64,000 bases of DNA from Candidozyma auris (lineage: Eukaryota > Ascomycota > Pichiomycetes > Serinales > Metschnikowiaceae). The position numbers and the translations under genes are program-made. The stretch is taken from contig NC_072812.1 in assembly GCF_003013715.1 (NCBI RefSeq), positions 2,976,001 to 3,040,000 of the forward strand, written 5' to 3'. Below are positions 10,272-21,580 of this stretch, piece by piece (the first letter of the stretch is position 1; each line of letters begins with the position of its first letter). The notes below the pieces were generated by a model. That model did not search any database. It had not been told where the DNA came from and was given only the letters and a program-made list of their open reading frames with translations.

Positions 10272-10998
10272 CAAGGGGACCGTCGGTTGTTGTCTGGTTG
10301 AGACAGCCGTGCGACAGATCGGCCTCGCCTGGGGCGAAATCAGAGAAATAGAAGAGTATGGCACGAAAAAATCCGCTGGCCTGCCTGCCCTTTTTTTTTT
10401 TTCTCAATTGGGTGGATTCCTCTCGCACTCTCGCACTCGCACCTCACCTCTCGCACCTCTCTTATCCGGACTAATACCCCAGTGATTTTTGTCTTCCAGG
10501 ACATTTTGTGATAAAAGAGTGGTATTATTATAGTCCTCACGCTGCACTTATCATATCAATCAACTTATGATCTTTCAAAATACCTCTGGATGTGCAAATT
10601 CATCGACATTTCTTGCGCACCTTCAATCCGGATAAGAAAGGTGCGCACCCACCCACACTCCCTCAAGCACTTAGTACTGCGATGCCAATTATTCCACCAC
10701 CAGGTACCTGGGCGTGGAACACCTATAAGAACAAGGCAACAATTCACAAAATTACCGCCAGAAAAACGTCTCTTCTGCACCTTCTCACGAAAATCTCTTC
10801 AAATCTTCAACTTTTTAGGCCCATTTTCAATTTCCCCTTTCCTCTCTACACCTACTTTTTTCTAGCTCCCTCCCTTTCCCTCTTCGGTCGTCCCCATACC
10901 TTGTGCGAAATAATAGACTCAACTTTCACCACCGTCCATTACCACCTCAACACCACTCTTAACCACCCCCCCATACCGTTCATTAATTACCTACGCCC

Positions 10999-13900
10999 AT
11001 GCCCAGCTCCAGCTCGTCGCCGAATCCGGCAGCCACGAGCCCCGTGGTCCAGGTGATGCTGGCGTTTGAATCGGCCTCCCGCATGCTGCCCACCAAACAC
11101 ACCCACCTGGATATCAACGACAAGGACGACATCGAGGGAGGAGGCATTGCCACGGACGAAGAGTCCCACCCCACTCCTGCTACTGACTTGTTGCTTCTGC
11201 TGAACCACGACCACATCGATAGCGACTCTGTCCGGAGCCACAATGTCCCATCTGTTGGGAGAGCGCTGCTGCAACAGAGCGCCCGTGTGGCTGCGGAGCT
11301 GCGTTCGCTGAGTGAAGACAGGCGCCCGGCTGACGAAAGTGGTGACGACAATGACATCGACGATGAGACATTTGCCAACGATTCGACTCCTTCTGCTTTG
11401 CCACGGATGCCTGGAACCTACGACTTCAATGGCCTCAAGGGGAGCTCCAGCAAGGTGTCTTTGGCCGGTGAAGAAGAAGTTCAGAATGAAGAGAAGTCGG
11501 CGAATGTTGATAACCTTCTGCCACCTCCACGACATGCCTCGAAACCGTCTTTGGGCAGTCCCGTATTGCTAGACCAAGAGGCTGATCCAAGGACTCCGGT
11601 GCTCAATGGCCCGGACAAGGCCACTGGTGATGCTGCTTCAGAGCCCCAGGGTTCCTCTGTCGGGCTAGGCATCTCTACAGAAAATACTCCCTATGCTCCG
11701 AATGTTGGTCAAGGTGATGAGATCGATGAAATTCCCGCTCGTGGTGACCTCATAGACAACGAGCACCACACGTTCACTGAGAATGTCAGTCTTTCCAAGA
11801 GTCCTTACTTGGGAACACCCGAAATTGAGCAATATAAGCCTCAGCTCGATCCTGGAAAGCCCCGAGCTGACTTGGATATCGACGAGATATTAAAGCAGCG
11901 AACACTACGCGACTCCTCCAACGCTGAGTCCACCAGCCAGTCTTCAACTGAAAATAGATACCAGGATTCGCTGAGTAGAGACTTTGGCGCTCTCAAAGAC
12001 GATGGCATTGAGAATGTTGATGACGACGATGACAAGAATGATATGATGAATATGAGCCATTCAACAACGCTAGACGAGCCGCTCGCTGGCCTTTCCATCG
12101 ATGATCCTTCCCAGAGGTCTGTGTCAAACCTGACAGTCATTAGAAGCCCTCCGCCTCCTCCTACTCAAAATTCACAGGCTTATAATGCCACGCCAGCTAT
12201 ACTGGGTGAAAGCCAGGGCAGTCAGACGCCTGGAAGCCAGGCAACTATCATTAACCGAACTCCTCAGCTGAGCACAACTCTGCGGTACCCAGCCTCGGGG
12301 TTTCTGAAACTGCCTCGAGATCTTGACGTTGGGATGATCTACTCCAACGTCAAGCTTTCAACTCCGCTGCAAAACGGGAAAAAGAGAAGCAGTGGTAGCA
12401 GAGTGAAAGGAGTGTTTAGCTCAATGTTCGGTAAGTCGAAACTGAATACCCCTTCGTCCCCTGAGTTGAGCATGAAAATCAGTACGCCGTTCAATCCTCA
12501 ACATACTCAACACGTGTCCGAGGCTCCTGATGGCACTTTGGCTGGTTTGCCAGCAGAGTGGGAGAGGCTTCTCCTGTTCCAGGGTATTTCGAAGAAGGAG
12601 CAGGAGCAGCACCCTCGCACAATGAGGGATATCATGGGATTCTTTATGGAAGAGAAGATTGGTGAGAAGAAAGGACCCATGACGAGTTCAAATGGCGGAA
12701 TGGAAAGTCCCTCGCTTGCATACGCTAATGAAAGTACATCCTCGTTGGCGCAATCCTCTCCTCCTTCTACTCCCACGGCGAGCACGAGCCTGTCTGAGCA
12801 TCTCAACTCTACTGGCCACCCAAGTGTTTCGACTCCCCAAGATCAGTACTCAGTAAATCAAAAGCATAGAACGCCAACTAGCTCGCAAGCTGAAGGTCAA
12901 TTCATTCCAAGCCGTCCAGCTCCAAAGCCGCCATCAACTCCATCCGCCTATAATCCAACCCCATCAACAGCTGAGACTCCTCGTTCTAAAAAGCCGTTGA
13001 TGGGTCGTCGCTCATTCTCAAGTAAATCACTTAAAAAAGGCTCCCAAAAATCAGATGCTGCACCACCTTCACTACCGAGCATCAGCGGGCCAATTCGTGC
13101 CGCACCTCAACCACCCAACCAAATTCCAAAATCGAAATCTCATAGTTACTCGTTGGCGTCTCAAACTCAACTGAGTACGAAGGGCTCCACCACAGCGCCA
13201 GTTGTTCCAACATCTAGGTTCCACGATATCAACACTGCTGCCGAGAGGGAGTACAAGGCTCACAGAGCACCTCCTCCACCTCCAGTGCACAAGACACCCG
13301 CTCAAGCTCTAGAGCATATAACGTCGGATAATGCAACTTACGAACGCAACAAGGCTCATGAACCCAAGAAAGCCCTGGTTTCTACTGAACTGACTCAAAC
13401 CTCTTCTTCGCACCATCAGCAACCAATGCGTGATGCTAAGAAGGCAGCGTTGTTGACTCAAAAGAGACGAGAGGAGAAGAAGCGCAAGAATCAACAAATT
13501 ATCTCGAAGTTGCAAAGTATATGTACAGAGGGGAATCCCAATGATTACTACAAAGACCTCAAGAAGATTGGTCAGGGTGCTTCGGGTGGTGTCTATATTG
13601 CTAGGTCTGTGGCTGGCCCATCAGGCAAGATTGTTGCCATCAAGCAAATGAATCTTGAGCAACAGCCCAAAAAAGAGCTCATCATCAATGAAATCTTGGT
13701 CATGAAGAGCAGCAGGCATGATAATATCGTCAACTACATTGATTCATTCTTGATCAAGGGTGAACTCTGGGTCGTTATGGAGTACATGGAAGGTGGATCA
13801 TTGACAGAGATTGTCACCCATAGTGTCATGACAGAGGGCCAAATTGGTGCAGTTTGCAGAGAAACTCTCAAAGGATTGCAATTCTTGCATAGCAAGGGCG

Positions 13901-14394
13901 TCATTCATAGAGACATCAAATCTGATAACATCTTGCTCAATGTTGATGGCAACATCAAGATGACTGACTTTGGTTTCTGTGCTCAAATCAACGAGCTTAA
14001 TCTTAAACGTACCACAATGGTAGGTACGCCCTACTGGATGGCTCCGGAAGTCGTGTCCAGAAAAGAGTACGGACCCAAAGTGGATGTCTGGTCTTTGGGT
14101 ATCATGGTGATCGAGATGATTGAAGGTGAACCACCGTACTTGAATGAGACTCCTTTGAGAGCATTGTACTTGATTGCTACAAACGGCACTCCAAAATTGA
14201 AGGAGCCTGAAGTGTTAAGTTACGACATTCGCAAATTCTTGTCCCGGTGTTTAAAAGTGGACTTCAACCAAAGAGCGACCGCAGAAGAATTGTTGCAAGA
14301 TAAGTTTATCCTCAGCAGTGATGACGTCTCTTCGCTTGCACCTTTGGTCAAAATAGCTCGGATGAAGAAAGCGAGTGAGGCGAACGATGATTGA
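10999..14394 (+). CDS. STE20: PAK-family protein kinase Ste20
   Basis: The 1131-residue protein is a p21-activated kinase. A long, disordered, Ser/Pro/acidic N-terminal region comes first, with polyproline runs near 390 and 755. The Cdc42-binding CRIB motif [13 protein letters not shown] is at 494-506. The kinase domain starts near 850, with Gly loop GQGASG near 859, VAIK lysine near 881, HRDIKSDN with catalytic Asp 972, DFG at 990-992 and APE at 1015-1017. The C terminus has [14 protein letters not shown], the G-beta (Ste4) binding motif of Ste20. Together with the absence of a PH domain, this identifies Ste20/Cst20 rather than Cla4. The kinase couples Cdc42 and G-beta to the Ste11 MAPK cascade in mating, filamentation and osmotic response. 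The kinase domain lacks CTG codons, while the N-terminal region has many, so that region contains more Ser than a standard translation suggests. Confidence 0.95.
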   Translation: MPSSSSSPNPAATSPVVQVMLAFESASRMLPTKHTHLDINDKDDIEGGGIATDEESHPTPATDLLLLLNHDHIDSDSVRSHNVPSVGRALLQQSARVAAELRSLSEDRRPADESGDDNDIDDETFANDSTPSALPRMPGTYDFNGLKGSSSKVSLAGEEEVQNEEKSANVDNLLPPPRHASKPSLGSPVLLDQEADPRTPVLNGPDKATGDAASEPQGSSVGLGISTENTPYAPNVGQGDEIDEIPARGDLIDNEHHTFTENVSLSKSPYLGTPEIEQYKPQLDPGKPRADLDIDEILKQRTLRDSSNAESTSQSSTENRYQDSLSRDFGALKDDGIENVDDDDDKNDMMNMSHSTTLDEPLAGLSIDDPSQRSVSNLTVIRSPPPPPTQNSQAYNATPAILGESQGSQTPGSQATIINRTPQLSTTLRYPASGFLKLPRDLDVGMIYSNVKLSTPLQNGKKRSSGSRVKGVFSSMFGKSKLNTPSSPELSMKISTPFNPQHTQHVSEAPDGTLAGLPAEWERLLLFQGISKKEQEQHPRTMRDIMGFFMEEKIGEKKGPMTSSNGGMESPSLAYANESTSSLAQSSPPSTPTASTSLSEHLNSTGHPSVSTPQDQYSVNQKHRTPTSSQAEGQFIPSRPAPKPPSTPSAYNPTPSTAETPRSKKPLMGRRSFSSKSLKKGSQKSDAAPPSLPSISGPIRAAPQPPNQIPKSKSHSYSLASQTQLSTKGSTTAPVVPTSRFHDINTAAEREYKAHRAPPPPPVHKTPAQALEHITSDNATYERNKAHEPKKALVSTELTQTSSSHHQQPMRDAKKAALLTQKRREEKKRKNQQIISKLQSICTEGNPNDYYKDLKKIGQGASGGVYIARSVAGPSGKIVAIKQMNLEQQPKKELIINEILVMKSSRHDNIVNYIDSFLIKGELWVVMEYMEGGSLTEIVTHSVMTEGQIGAVCRETLKGLQFLHSKGVIHRDIKSDNILLNVDGNIKMTDFGFCAQINELNLKRTTMVGTPYWMAPEVVSRKEYGPKVDVWSLGIMVIEMIEGEPPYLNETPLRALYLIATNGTPKLKEPEVLSYDIRKFLSRCLKVDFNQRATAEELLQDKFILSSDDVSSLAPLVKIARMKKASEANDD

Positions 14395-14502
14395 AGCTCA
14401 TTACTACGGAAGGAGCATTAAAGTGCTACTTTCAAACTGAACTATCTGTCGTGTATTCTATTTCTTCCAAAGGTCTGTTGACAGGCATTCCATTCTAATA
14501 TA

Positions 14503-16266
14503 TTAAAAGCCTCCAGCCATATTTCTTATCTTGTCAACCTCCTCTTGTAGAGCTTTAAGATCGTCCAATATATCTGCTGTACTTGAGCTTCCCTCTGAAT
14601 TCTGGTAAAATTGTTGGGGAACTTTAGGTGGTAATGGTGGCTTTGCTTCGTCCTGCTGATTACTTGTAGCATTTGACATACCCCGTCTTCGAGATGGTGG
14701 GGGTGGCGGAGGACCTGGACGCGAGCTGCCAAGTGGTGAGCGAGGTGGTATTGGTGGACCATTGAGGGCAGGTGAAAGGGAAGATGATCTATATCTTTGG
14801 AAGGGTTCGGAGGTAAATGAGTCTCCGTTGGAGTATTCCATTTGTTGCGTAGAATTGGTATGATCGTTTTGAATATAATTGGGCTGTGACGCCGACCGAG
14901 CTCGCCTTGCAGCCACGCGAGGAGGTGGTGGGGGCGGCAGTTTATCATTTGCAATGCGTGCATTATTAGCTGTGTTAGCAAGTGTATCGCCAGTCATCTG
15001 AGACGTGAAAGACTGTAAAGAGAGTCTAGGTGTAGCTTCGCCATTCTGATCAGGCGGTAGAAAACGAGCCATGTCTGCTGGCCCTGTGAGGTTTGATCGA
15101 AGTGGTGCGGGCTGCGCGTCACCTTGAGAGGGAGTTCCGATCAATTGTGCCATCTGGGCAGGTCCAGTCATATTAGGCTTGAGTAGTTGAGGTTGAGGCA
15201 GCAGGGAGCCTTCCCTGGGCAGAGGTGAGTAAAATTCTGGATTACCCAAGTGAATATTTGCAGGAACTCCTCCAACCAGCATTGTATCCACAGAGTTTAA
15301 GTTCTGGAAATGGTTTATCTGGGGTTCCATATCTTTTAAAATCTGCTTCTCCTCTGGATCTGGAGATCTGATTGGCCCAGGAACCGATGAAGGCACTTGC
15401 AAGCTGCTCAGGTTGCCAGAAGGGCCCGCCTTGGAGGCATTGAGTCTACTCAAGAGCTGATTCATTGGAAGCAGGTAGTCTAGATCGCCCAGTCCTGGAG
15501 GGTCTGCATTTTGCTGCTTTTCGGACGCCGGGTCATGAATATCTGTGACTATTTGATCAGAAAATTTCACGGATTTGAGCTTCTTCAGGCGTTTTTTCGG
15601 GAGTTTCTCGTCAGGGCGTTCTCCAGTAAGCATGAACTGCGTGAACAGGTCCAAGTCGAGCGGTTTGGAGGGCAGCTCGACCGGAAGGGGTTCCGGCTCG
15701 CGTTGTTCATCATCATGATCGTCATTTTGACGCTTCTTCAATAGGATTGATGGTGGTGTGGGAACAGAAGTCAGAATCTTGATTAGCCTTCGACTTGGTT
15801 CTTCTCCCTTCAACGTGTGCGACACCACCCTTAATAAAGCAAAGAACTCACCTATGTTGATGGAATGTAGAATCTTCGAGAATATTCGGTTGATTTTCTC
15901 CTGAGCCTGTTGCGAGAGCTTGAAGTTGCTCAAGAACTGGTACACGTCGTTCATTGATATAGTCCGCAGGTTTGTTCGTGCTAGTATATCAGAATACCAC
16001 CGCATATACGTCTTGGATTCTTCCAAAGTGAGGTCCTGAGCCGTCAAGGACAACGAAATCGAATCATCCAGCTGGCTCGTATCGTTGCGTCCGAGGTTGT
16101 CTGCCAGTGCATTGGCGAAGATGTAGGCTCGATTATCCTGGGGAGGCTTCTGCAAGTCGGTGTTGGAGGTGAAGCCAAAAGACACCGGAGGCGGGGCGAG
16201 CGCGTTACTGCCTTCATCTCTTGTGCCCTGGAGAGTCGAGTCTAGCCAGGAAAGGCGAGAGTCCAT
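14503..16266 (-). CDS. SCD5: Endocytic coat protein and PP1-targeting factor Scd5
   Basis: The first ATG in the frame, at 16266, gives 587 residues starting MDSRLSWLDS, which matches the short N terminus of Scd5; sequence upstream in the frame has no ATG. Residues 60-165 form an EH-like helical domain (LEESKTYMRWYSDIL ... NIGEFFALLRVVS) that aligns well with Scd5. KSVKFSD fits the RVxF docking motif for protein phosphatase 1 (Glc7). Two LxxNxTG sequences (LKPNMTG, LRSNLTG) and a third, FTSQMTG, fit the target motif of the Ark1/Prk1 actin-regulating kinases. Poly-Pro segments and a short C-terminal coiled coil follow. Scd5 links clathrin-mediated endocytosis and cortical actin and brings Glc7 to reverse Prk1 phosphorylation. 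The gene converges on STE20 with about 108 bp between stop codons. Confidence 0.87.
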   Translation of the reverse strand: MDSRLSWLDSTLQGTRDEGSNALAPPPVSFGFTSNTDLQKPPQDNRAYIFANALADNLGRNDTSQLDDSISLSLTAQDLTLEESKTYMRWYSDILARTNLRTISMNDVYQFLSNFKLSQQAQEKINRIFSKILHSINIGEFFALLRVVSHTLKGEEPSRRLIKILTSVPTPPSILLKKRQNDDHDDEQREPEPLPVELPSKPLDLDLFTQFMLTGERPDEKLPKKRLKKLKSVKFSDQIVTDIHDPASEKQQNADPPGLGDLDYLLPMNQLLSRLNASKAGPSGNLSSLQVPSSVPGPIRSPDPEEKQILKDMEPQINHFQNLNSVDTMLVGGVPANIHLGNPEFYSPLPREGSLLPQPQLLKPNMTGPAQMAQLIGTPSQGDAQPAPLRSNLTGPADMARFLPPDQNGEATPRLSLQSFTSQMTGDTLANTANNARIANDKLPPPPPPRVAARRARSASQPNYIQNDHTNSTQQMEYSNGDSFTSEPFQRYRSSSLSPALNGPPIPPRSPLGSSRPGPPPPPPSRRRGMSNATSNQQDEAKPPLPPKVPQQFYQNSEGSSSTADILDDLKALQEEVDKIRNMAGGF

Positions 16267-17470
16267 GCTGGGGAAGTCGATTGTGGGTGGTATGGTGGGA
16301 GGTGATAGGTTGTAGGTAGGAGATCTAGGTGTGGAGGAGGGAAAGGACAAGCTAACAGTGAGATCAAGGTGCACGGGTGTGGTATAGAAGGAGGTGATTC
16401 ACTGGGAGAAGATTGGGAATTTTTGAGTGTGGGGAAGATGATATAGTGTTCTGTATTGCTGTATTCTCTTATCCTTTGTGAGCCGGCTGCTTTTATTCGT
16501 GCCGTGGTGTGTTTGGTATGGCTTGTATGACTGGTGAGGGTTCCGTCGCAGGGGTCGCAGTTATGGTTGCAAAACCGAGGTGCTTACAGTGAGGCGAGTG
16601 TAGAAAGTACGACAAAATACGTGACAATCTACTTCTTAGTGTGATTGCTTCTAGGTTTCTAAGAATGGAAGAGTCATTTCCTGGACTTTTGTGAAGCCCC
16701 TCCCCCGTTGCAATGTGGTAATTTTGGACAGAGTCATTCCTGCTTAGTAGGTCCCCAAGACTCAGGGAAGCCCTGAACTCCTTGGCACGAAGTTGACAAG
16801 ATTATACCGAGGATAATACGTCGGCTGATGGTCTTAATACCAACCCTAACTTAAGAAAGATTTCGTTTGATTTGAGAATATGATTAGTTGTTCAGTGTTG
16901 AATGTAGAGTGAGAGTTCGCTGAGATGAATGGGAAGGGGCACAACATGGCTCGAAAACAACTGACGTTCCCGGGACCAGTCAAATCAATATGTTCGATTT
17001 CAGCTCATTCTGATCATTAATTTAGAATCTTGTTCATCAGCGGAGGACAGCTAGTATGGTTACGTTGCGCAGCATGTTAGCTTCACCATCTTCTTCATCC
17101 CTGAATATTAATTGCATTGAGGCTTTTATCCTTACAATATCTTATGCTTCAATGCTATGTTCATAAGTGAACACGACTCGAATTATAGAGACTCACTCAC
17201 AGAGTGTCACTAGAGCTTAATAATTGGCTGCGAAGTGGAGTCTATTTGGACAACAGCGTTAGAATTTCGAAATTGTCGAATTCGGAGGTTATCACATAAG
17301 AGAGTAACCTTTATAGATATACATTTGGTAGTTATTTACAGATTTTCTCTCGTGTGTGAATTATATCTTTTGCGCTATCGTTCACAAGTGTAGTGAGCTT
17401 CCTGAATCTGAGCACAATTGCAAACTTAGCGCGTGGGTTTCTAACAAAATGCCAGCTGTTCCACACTGCC
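16267..17470. other. Divergent intergenic region, SCD5 / NSRP1-like gene
   Basis: This 1.2-kb region is shared by two divergent genes. It contains one minus-orientation GCAGCCA motif at 17223 and a relaxed version (GGTTTTGCAACCAT) near 16571. I found no additional gene. A branch-point-like TTCTAAC followed by TGCCAG at 17429-17446 could be a 3' splice site for an upstream exon of the next gene, but no matching donor was evident. Confidence 0.45.
17223..17234 (-). promoter_or_regulatory. TTYGCAGCCA motif, SCD5/NSRP1-like divergent promoter
   Basis: CTTCGCAGCCAA on the minus strand, about 240 bp upstream of the ATG at 17471. Confidence 0.35.
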
Positions 17471-17965
17471 ATGTTAAGAAAAGCAGCAAGTGTCAAAAGG
17501 GCAAGGTCGATGGCGCTCAGGGGGTCAGGGTCAGATTCAGATTCCGATTCAGACTCTTTTGAAGCCGCCATGAAGAGGAAATCACAGAAGATCGCAAACT
17601 CTGTACTGAATAATGAAGATTTGCAATATGACATAGACACCCCGGCGACCTCTGAAGAGAAGCAGGATAAGCAGGAAAGAGGGTCAAGGTTCTTAAAAGA
17701 TATCCTAAAACAGAAAGAAATCCGTGATAAGGAGAGAGAGAGAGCTAAGATCGAGTGGCAGCGAAAGAATGCTAAAGGTATGGTGTTTGAATCTGACGAA
17801 TACAAGCAGTTAGCCGAAGACAGCAACGCGGCGGCTCCACAGCTGCTCGTAGAAACCAGAGATACAGTATACGATATAATAAAGTCGAAAGTGACCGAGG
17901 AAGTGCTAGAGAAGGCACGTCAGCGGTACTTCGAAAGGCACCCTGAAGATATCGAGAAGCGCTAA
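17471..17965 (+). CDS. DUF2040 / NSRP1-like nuclear splicing factor
   Basis: The 164-residue protein is highly charged. From the ATG at 17471 there is a basic segment, an (SD)n acidic run, then the segment SRFLKDILKQKEIRDKERER. The following GMVFESDEYKQ and the C-terminal ARQRYFERHPED mirror the layout of the DUF2040 family: FGxDSDDDD, YIxxLLKxxExRKxE, GEFxDKExFVT, and a final ARxRYLxR. In animals this is NSRP1/CCDC55, a nuclear speckle splicing regulator. I infer a nuclear, RNA-processing role. An in-frame ATG also occurs at 17510; the frame upstream of 17471 lacks an ATG, and a cryptic 5' exon cannot be excluded because NSRP1 proteins usually start with a YGLxLPKK segment not seen here. It converges on the stomatin-like gene. 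Confidence 0.6.
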   Translation: MLRKAASVKRARSMALRGSGSDSDSDSDSFEAAMKRKSQKIANSVLNNEDLQYDIDTPATSEEKQDKQERGSRFLKDILKQKEIRDKERERAKIEWQRKNAKGMVFESDEYKQLAEDSNAAAPQLLVETRDTVYDIIKSKVTEEVLEKARQRYFERHPEDIEKR

Positions 17966-18096
17966 TCATTGACAAAGATATACCACCATCAGGACCAGCT
18001 TATGATTATCATTCTACAATGAGTTATCACGCGATTATGAATTAAGCATACTAAAGTTACGGTGTCATGAAGTCATAAAATCAAGACATATTAATC

Positions 18097-19122
18097 TCAT
18101 TTCATTGCCTCTTGAATAGCGATAGTGTCTGCGAGTTGCTTACTGGAGTCCTGGCCAGTGGCAGTAGTGCTCAAAGGCTCCTCTTCAATGGTGTCAACTG
18201 GAGCCTTTCCTTGTGGCGAACTCTGGTTGTGCACTATACGCTCAATCTGGTCCGCACTAGGCATGAAAATGACTCTTGAGCCCGAGCTCTTGGCCATATT
18301 CTGCAAAGCGTCCAAGTATCTAATCTGCAAGGCAGCAGGAGAACTCAAAATGTCAGAGGCCTTTCTCATCTGCTTAGCACTCTCAACCTCAGCCTTTGCA
18401 TTGATGATCTTAGCTTCACCAATACGCTTAGCTTCAGCAGCTTTAGCGAAGGAGTCCTGAACAGAGTGAGGCAAGGTCAAGTCCTTGATCAAAATGGCCT
18501 CGATGTGCACACCCCATTCGGCAGCAGTTCTGGCAATGACCAGCTGCACGGACTCAGCGATCTCGTCTCTCTTCTCCACGACATCCTGCAACACGCGAGA
18601 ACCAATGACGTCTCTCATGGTGTTCTGAGTTCTTTCAGTAATGGCGGAGTGAATGTCGGAAATGGCAAAGATGGCTCTTTGAGGGTCAATGATGTTGTAG
18701 TAGACCACCGAGGTGATCGATACTGACAAGTTGTCTCTAGTGAAACAAGACTGAGGAGGCAATTCCTTAGCGTTAATTTTGATGTTCACCCTAGACAATT
18801 TCTCCGACCAAGTGTTCACGTAAGAGGTACCAGGCTCGATGGTTCTCGACAACGCACCGAAAGTCTGCACCAAACCAACCTCACCTTGATCAACTGTCTT
18901 GTATGGGTTCTCGCAAAGGAAACAGAAAACACCACAGCATCCAAAAATTCTACCACAGGCTGTAATGAATTTCTGGTATGCATCTTGTGGGGGAGTCTCG
19001 TATGTTTTGGCGAAGTTCTTCACTACCATCTCAGGTTTAACGTAACCTTCATCCTCGCTTGTAATTGGCGCTTTGTGTGGCTTCACTGGTTCGTTGTTGG
19101 GCTTAATAGGTTCGTCAGACAT
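18097..19122 (-). CDS. Stomatin-like (SPFH/Band 7) membrane protein
   Basis: The 341-residue product has a 55-residue hydrophilic N terminus, one Cys-rich hydrophobic hairpin segment (FGCCGVFCFLC, about 78-88), and then the SPFH/Band 7 domain to about residue 290, including SEKLSRVNIKINAKELP and the helical ATAEAKR-like stretch AKAAEAKRIGEAKIINAKAE. The tail is Ser/Thr-rich. This is the stomatin/podocin type, similar to the Candida SLP2/SLP3 proteins, rather than a mitochondrial prohibitin or SLP-2, because there is no presequence. Stomatins form oligomeric scaffolds on the cytoplasmic face of the plasma membrane or endosomes and regulate channels. A TATA-like ATATATAAG lies 50 bp before the start codon. 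The exact paralogue is uncertain. Confidence 0.85.
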   Translation of the reverse strand: MSDEPIKPNNEPVKPHKAPITSEDEGYVKPEMVVKNFAKTYETPPQDAYQKFITACGRIFGCCGVFCFLCENPYKTVDQGEVGLVQTFGALSRTIEPGTSYVNTWSEKLSRVNIKINAKELPPQSCFTRDNLSVSITSVVYYNIIDPQRAIFAISDIHSAITERTQNTMRDVIGSRVLQDVVEKRDEIAESVQLVIARTAAEWGVHIEAILIKDLTLPHSVQDSFAKAAEAKRIGEAKIINAKAEVESAKQMRKASDILSSPAALQIRYLDALQNMAKSSGSRVIFMPSADQIERIVHNQSSPQGKAPVDTIEEEPLSTTATGQDSSKQLADTIAIQEAMK

Positions 19123-19890
19123 GGTTAAATTGAAAGTGGTAAGGGATTAAAAAAGCCGAGAATGTCCCTACCTTATATATGGTCCCTCGAAGCTGGCACG
19201 GATAGCCCTTACCAAAGAAGAGCTTACGCAGGACAAGCCTCCCGTATGCATGAGCTCCTGCGGTATATACAGACCATCACAACATACATATCTACCACTT
19301 GCTAAATTTGAAGCGCCGCAGTGAACGGATATACGAGGGAAAAGCGACAAGAAATACTAGTGAGGAATTGGTTAAATTCTGGCGATAAATGGGTTACGAA
19401 GTACCATCTGCCAAGCACACGTGATCATACAAATGTATCATCCCTACATCAATCAAAAAAGTTTTCTTGGTTCTTGTCCAGTGACGATGTTCATATCCGT
19501 ATGCACTGCACACTACCGACATCTGGTATCATGAAAACGCGGCTAGTTTACGAATTTACCGAGAGGCTGAAAACCAAAAGTGTGATTTATTGATGTGGGC
19601 CACGCGGCTCTCATGGACCGCTACCGGTCATGAAATATTGAAATGGAGTTTGGTCACAACGTAGCTATTTACAACACGGAAAGGTCTTTTTATTGACATT
19701 GCCAAGGCTGAACTTTCTATTTTTCAGCAGCCAAGTGCTACTGATGGCAGTTCCTAAGCAGATGACACTAAGAAGCTCTTAACAAGCACGGTTATTTTTC
19801 GACAAATCCAGATCAAGACGTACGGAATACAAGTTTGGGTCAATTTTCGGGAATCCAGTTCCCGTTATCAATTCGAGCCACTTAGACCAT
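19123..19890. other. Intergenic region upstream of the stomatin-like gene
   Basis: This 768-bp gap lies between the stomatin-like start and the stop of the Zn2Cys6 gene, both on the minus strand. It has the TATA-like element at 19172-19180 and a CACGTGATC E-box near 19419. No additional gene is seen. Confidence 0.45.
19172..19180 (-). promoter_or_regulatory. TATA-like element of the stomatin-like gene
   Basis: ATATATAAG on the minus strand, 50 bp upstream of the start codon at 19122. Confidence 0.4.
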
Positions 19891-21580
19891 TCATCCAACG
19901 TAGAGATTCCATCCTTTCTCTTCCGCGAGTGCAGCCCAGTCCACAACGGCACTGCCGTCGGGATTGCGTACCCAAGCTTCCTCGACAGTTTCTTCAATTC
20001 TTGTTAAATTCTGTACGAAATAAGTCGACTGGGCCTTTTTGAACCTCTCCCTCATCCTCTCCCTGTCGTAATCTGTGCAACAAGTAATTCCACAAACCAA
20101 AAGCAGTAGTGACAACAGAACCACCATTCGAGTCTCTATGAGCTCATCAATTAGTTCTAAAGCCCGAAAAAGCAAATCTTGTTGCTGGAACAGCGCTGGA
20201 GGCAGGTGAATCACACCAGTGTGAAGATGGATCTGACATATGAGCACGTAGAGCTGGAATAGCTTTGTCTGAAGAGCTAAATCAAACGGATTACTCTCTA
20301 GAATTTCTAAGTGTAGTTCGCTGGGCTGACAAGTCTCGATTTTTACAGAAAATTCCTTGAACGTCGCTCGAACATCTTCGAAATAATTTCTTCGAGCGTC
20401 TTCGTATTCAATGCATCTTTCGTCATTGATGATTGGAAGGGCGTCCTGAAGTTCATTCCATTGCCGCCTGAGTCTTACCTGAGCGTTACCAATTTCCCCA
20501 AAAAGGTTATACACTCTGCCCAAGGCTCCCTGCAATGGATCAATACCGTAGTCGACGTCCTCTTTCAAAACGTCCTTATATTCCTCAATGGGAATAAATG
20601 TACCCTTGCGTAGAGCGTTCAGTGAAAGCAAGTCGTGGAACTGGAAGTTGTGTAAAAGCCATTTAATATCGTTGTTATTCAGAAACATTTGGCATACAGC
20701 AGCCAACCCGCCAAACGAGTTTATCAAGTTTGAGCACTGGGTCATAAACCCTCCCCAGTGACACACATCACCTGTGGTGACTTCTATGCCAATGAAAATT
20801 AAGTAGAATGCAAATAACACGAAGAAATCCTCGTTGGTCAGCGGTGTCAAGTTGTCGCCAATTTCTTTACAAATCAATTTGGCTGCCTTTTGCATGTAAT
20901 TCCAAGGCTTTGCATACTCTATGGACAGCTTATCCCGTAGTTGCAAGTAAAACCCACCCCAGGCACACAAGGCATAGAGGATGGAGTCTCTCGACTGGGC
21001 CAAGTGCATGAACGTCTTGAGGAAATAGTTCAGCGCATCGGTGCCTATGGGTATAGAGGAGCAGAATGCGTCACTGTAATGCAGAAGATACTCAAACCCA
21101 GTCTCGTCAAGCTGGGGAAGAGCCCGTCCGAAGAGCATATTATCATACGGTAGATGGAACAACTCAAAGAGATCTGGTGACAGTTTAGAAGATAAGGAGA
21201 TCAGATGGTCAAGCGGCAACTGAGGATCGATACAGGAGTCTGGAGAAATAGGCGATGTCAAAGTCATCTGAAGATCCTGCTTCGCTGGCTGTGACTGGGT
21301 TTTTGCAATCGTCTTCTTCACTCCATTCTTCGGCTTCTCCGGCCACTCACACTTCAAGTCTCTTTTCTCGCAACCGGAGCACGTAGGATACTTTTCATCG
21401 CACTTTTTTCTAGTGGTTAGTAAGGATTTGCTGATGATTTGCAAACGTTGACTCAACATACTTTCTTCTGCGGCAGCAGAGGCACCCTAGGGTGGATCGG
21501 GCGCGAGTGCCATAAAACTTGAGGGTGTAGCCAGTTCGGGGATGGCGCTGACTGGCCAAGGGCAATTTTTTTTGCTCCAT
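19891..21580 (-). CDS. Zn2Cys6 transcription factor (spliced)
   Basis: Splicing is needed to complete the DNA-binding domain. Exon 1 ends at 21462 and the intron 21461-21410 (52 nt) runs from GTATGT to TACTAACCACTAG. Exon 2 starts at 21409. The join gives GCLCCRRRKKKCDEKYPTC and then SGCEKRDLKC: a perfect C-x2-C-x6-C-x6-C-x2-C-x6-C cluster at residues 33-60 of a 545-residue protein. The remainder fits the fungal-specific regulatory domain and ends with a conserved-looking ERFKKAQ...FVQNLTRIEETVEEAW helix. In-frame ATGs at 21631 and 21613 could add up to 17 residues; I chose 21580. The target is unknown. The gene is divergent from a ketopantoate-reductase-family gene only about 240 bp away, so local regulation of that neighbour is possible but unproven. 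Confidence 0.85.

Larger units (their letters stand above)
8684..10998. other. Long divergent intergenic region, MIC10 / STE20
   Basis: This 2.3-kb region separates MIC10 (minus) from STE20 (plus). It holds a 22-nt T-tract at 9618-9639, a GCAGCCA motif at 10020, a TATA-like palindrome near 10261, repeated CTCGCAC words at about 10424-10462, and a pyrimidine-rich C/A-rich stretch from about 10880 to the STE20 ATG. No frame here has recognisable coding content. The length suits a highly regulated gene such as STE20 with a long leader. Confidence 0.5.

Noticed and set aside
16267..16374. N-terminal extension of SCD5 to 16374
   Set aside because: The extension starts with GTG, has no ATG, and the family's N terminus aligns with the Met at 16266. 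Similar ATG-less extensions were dropped for glycogenin (to 39107) and LCB3 (to 44764).
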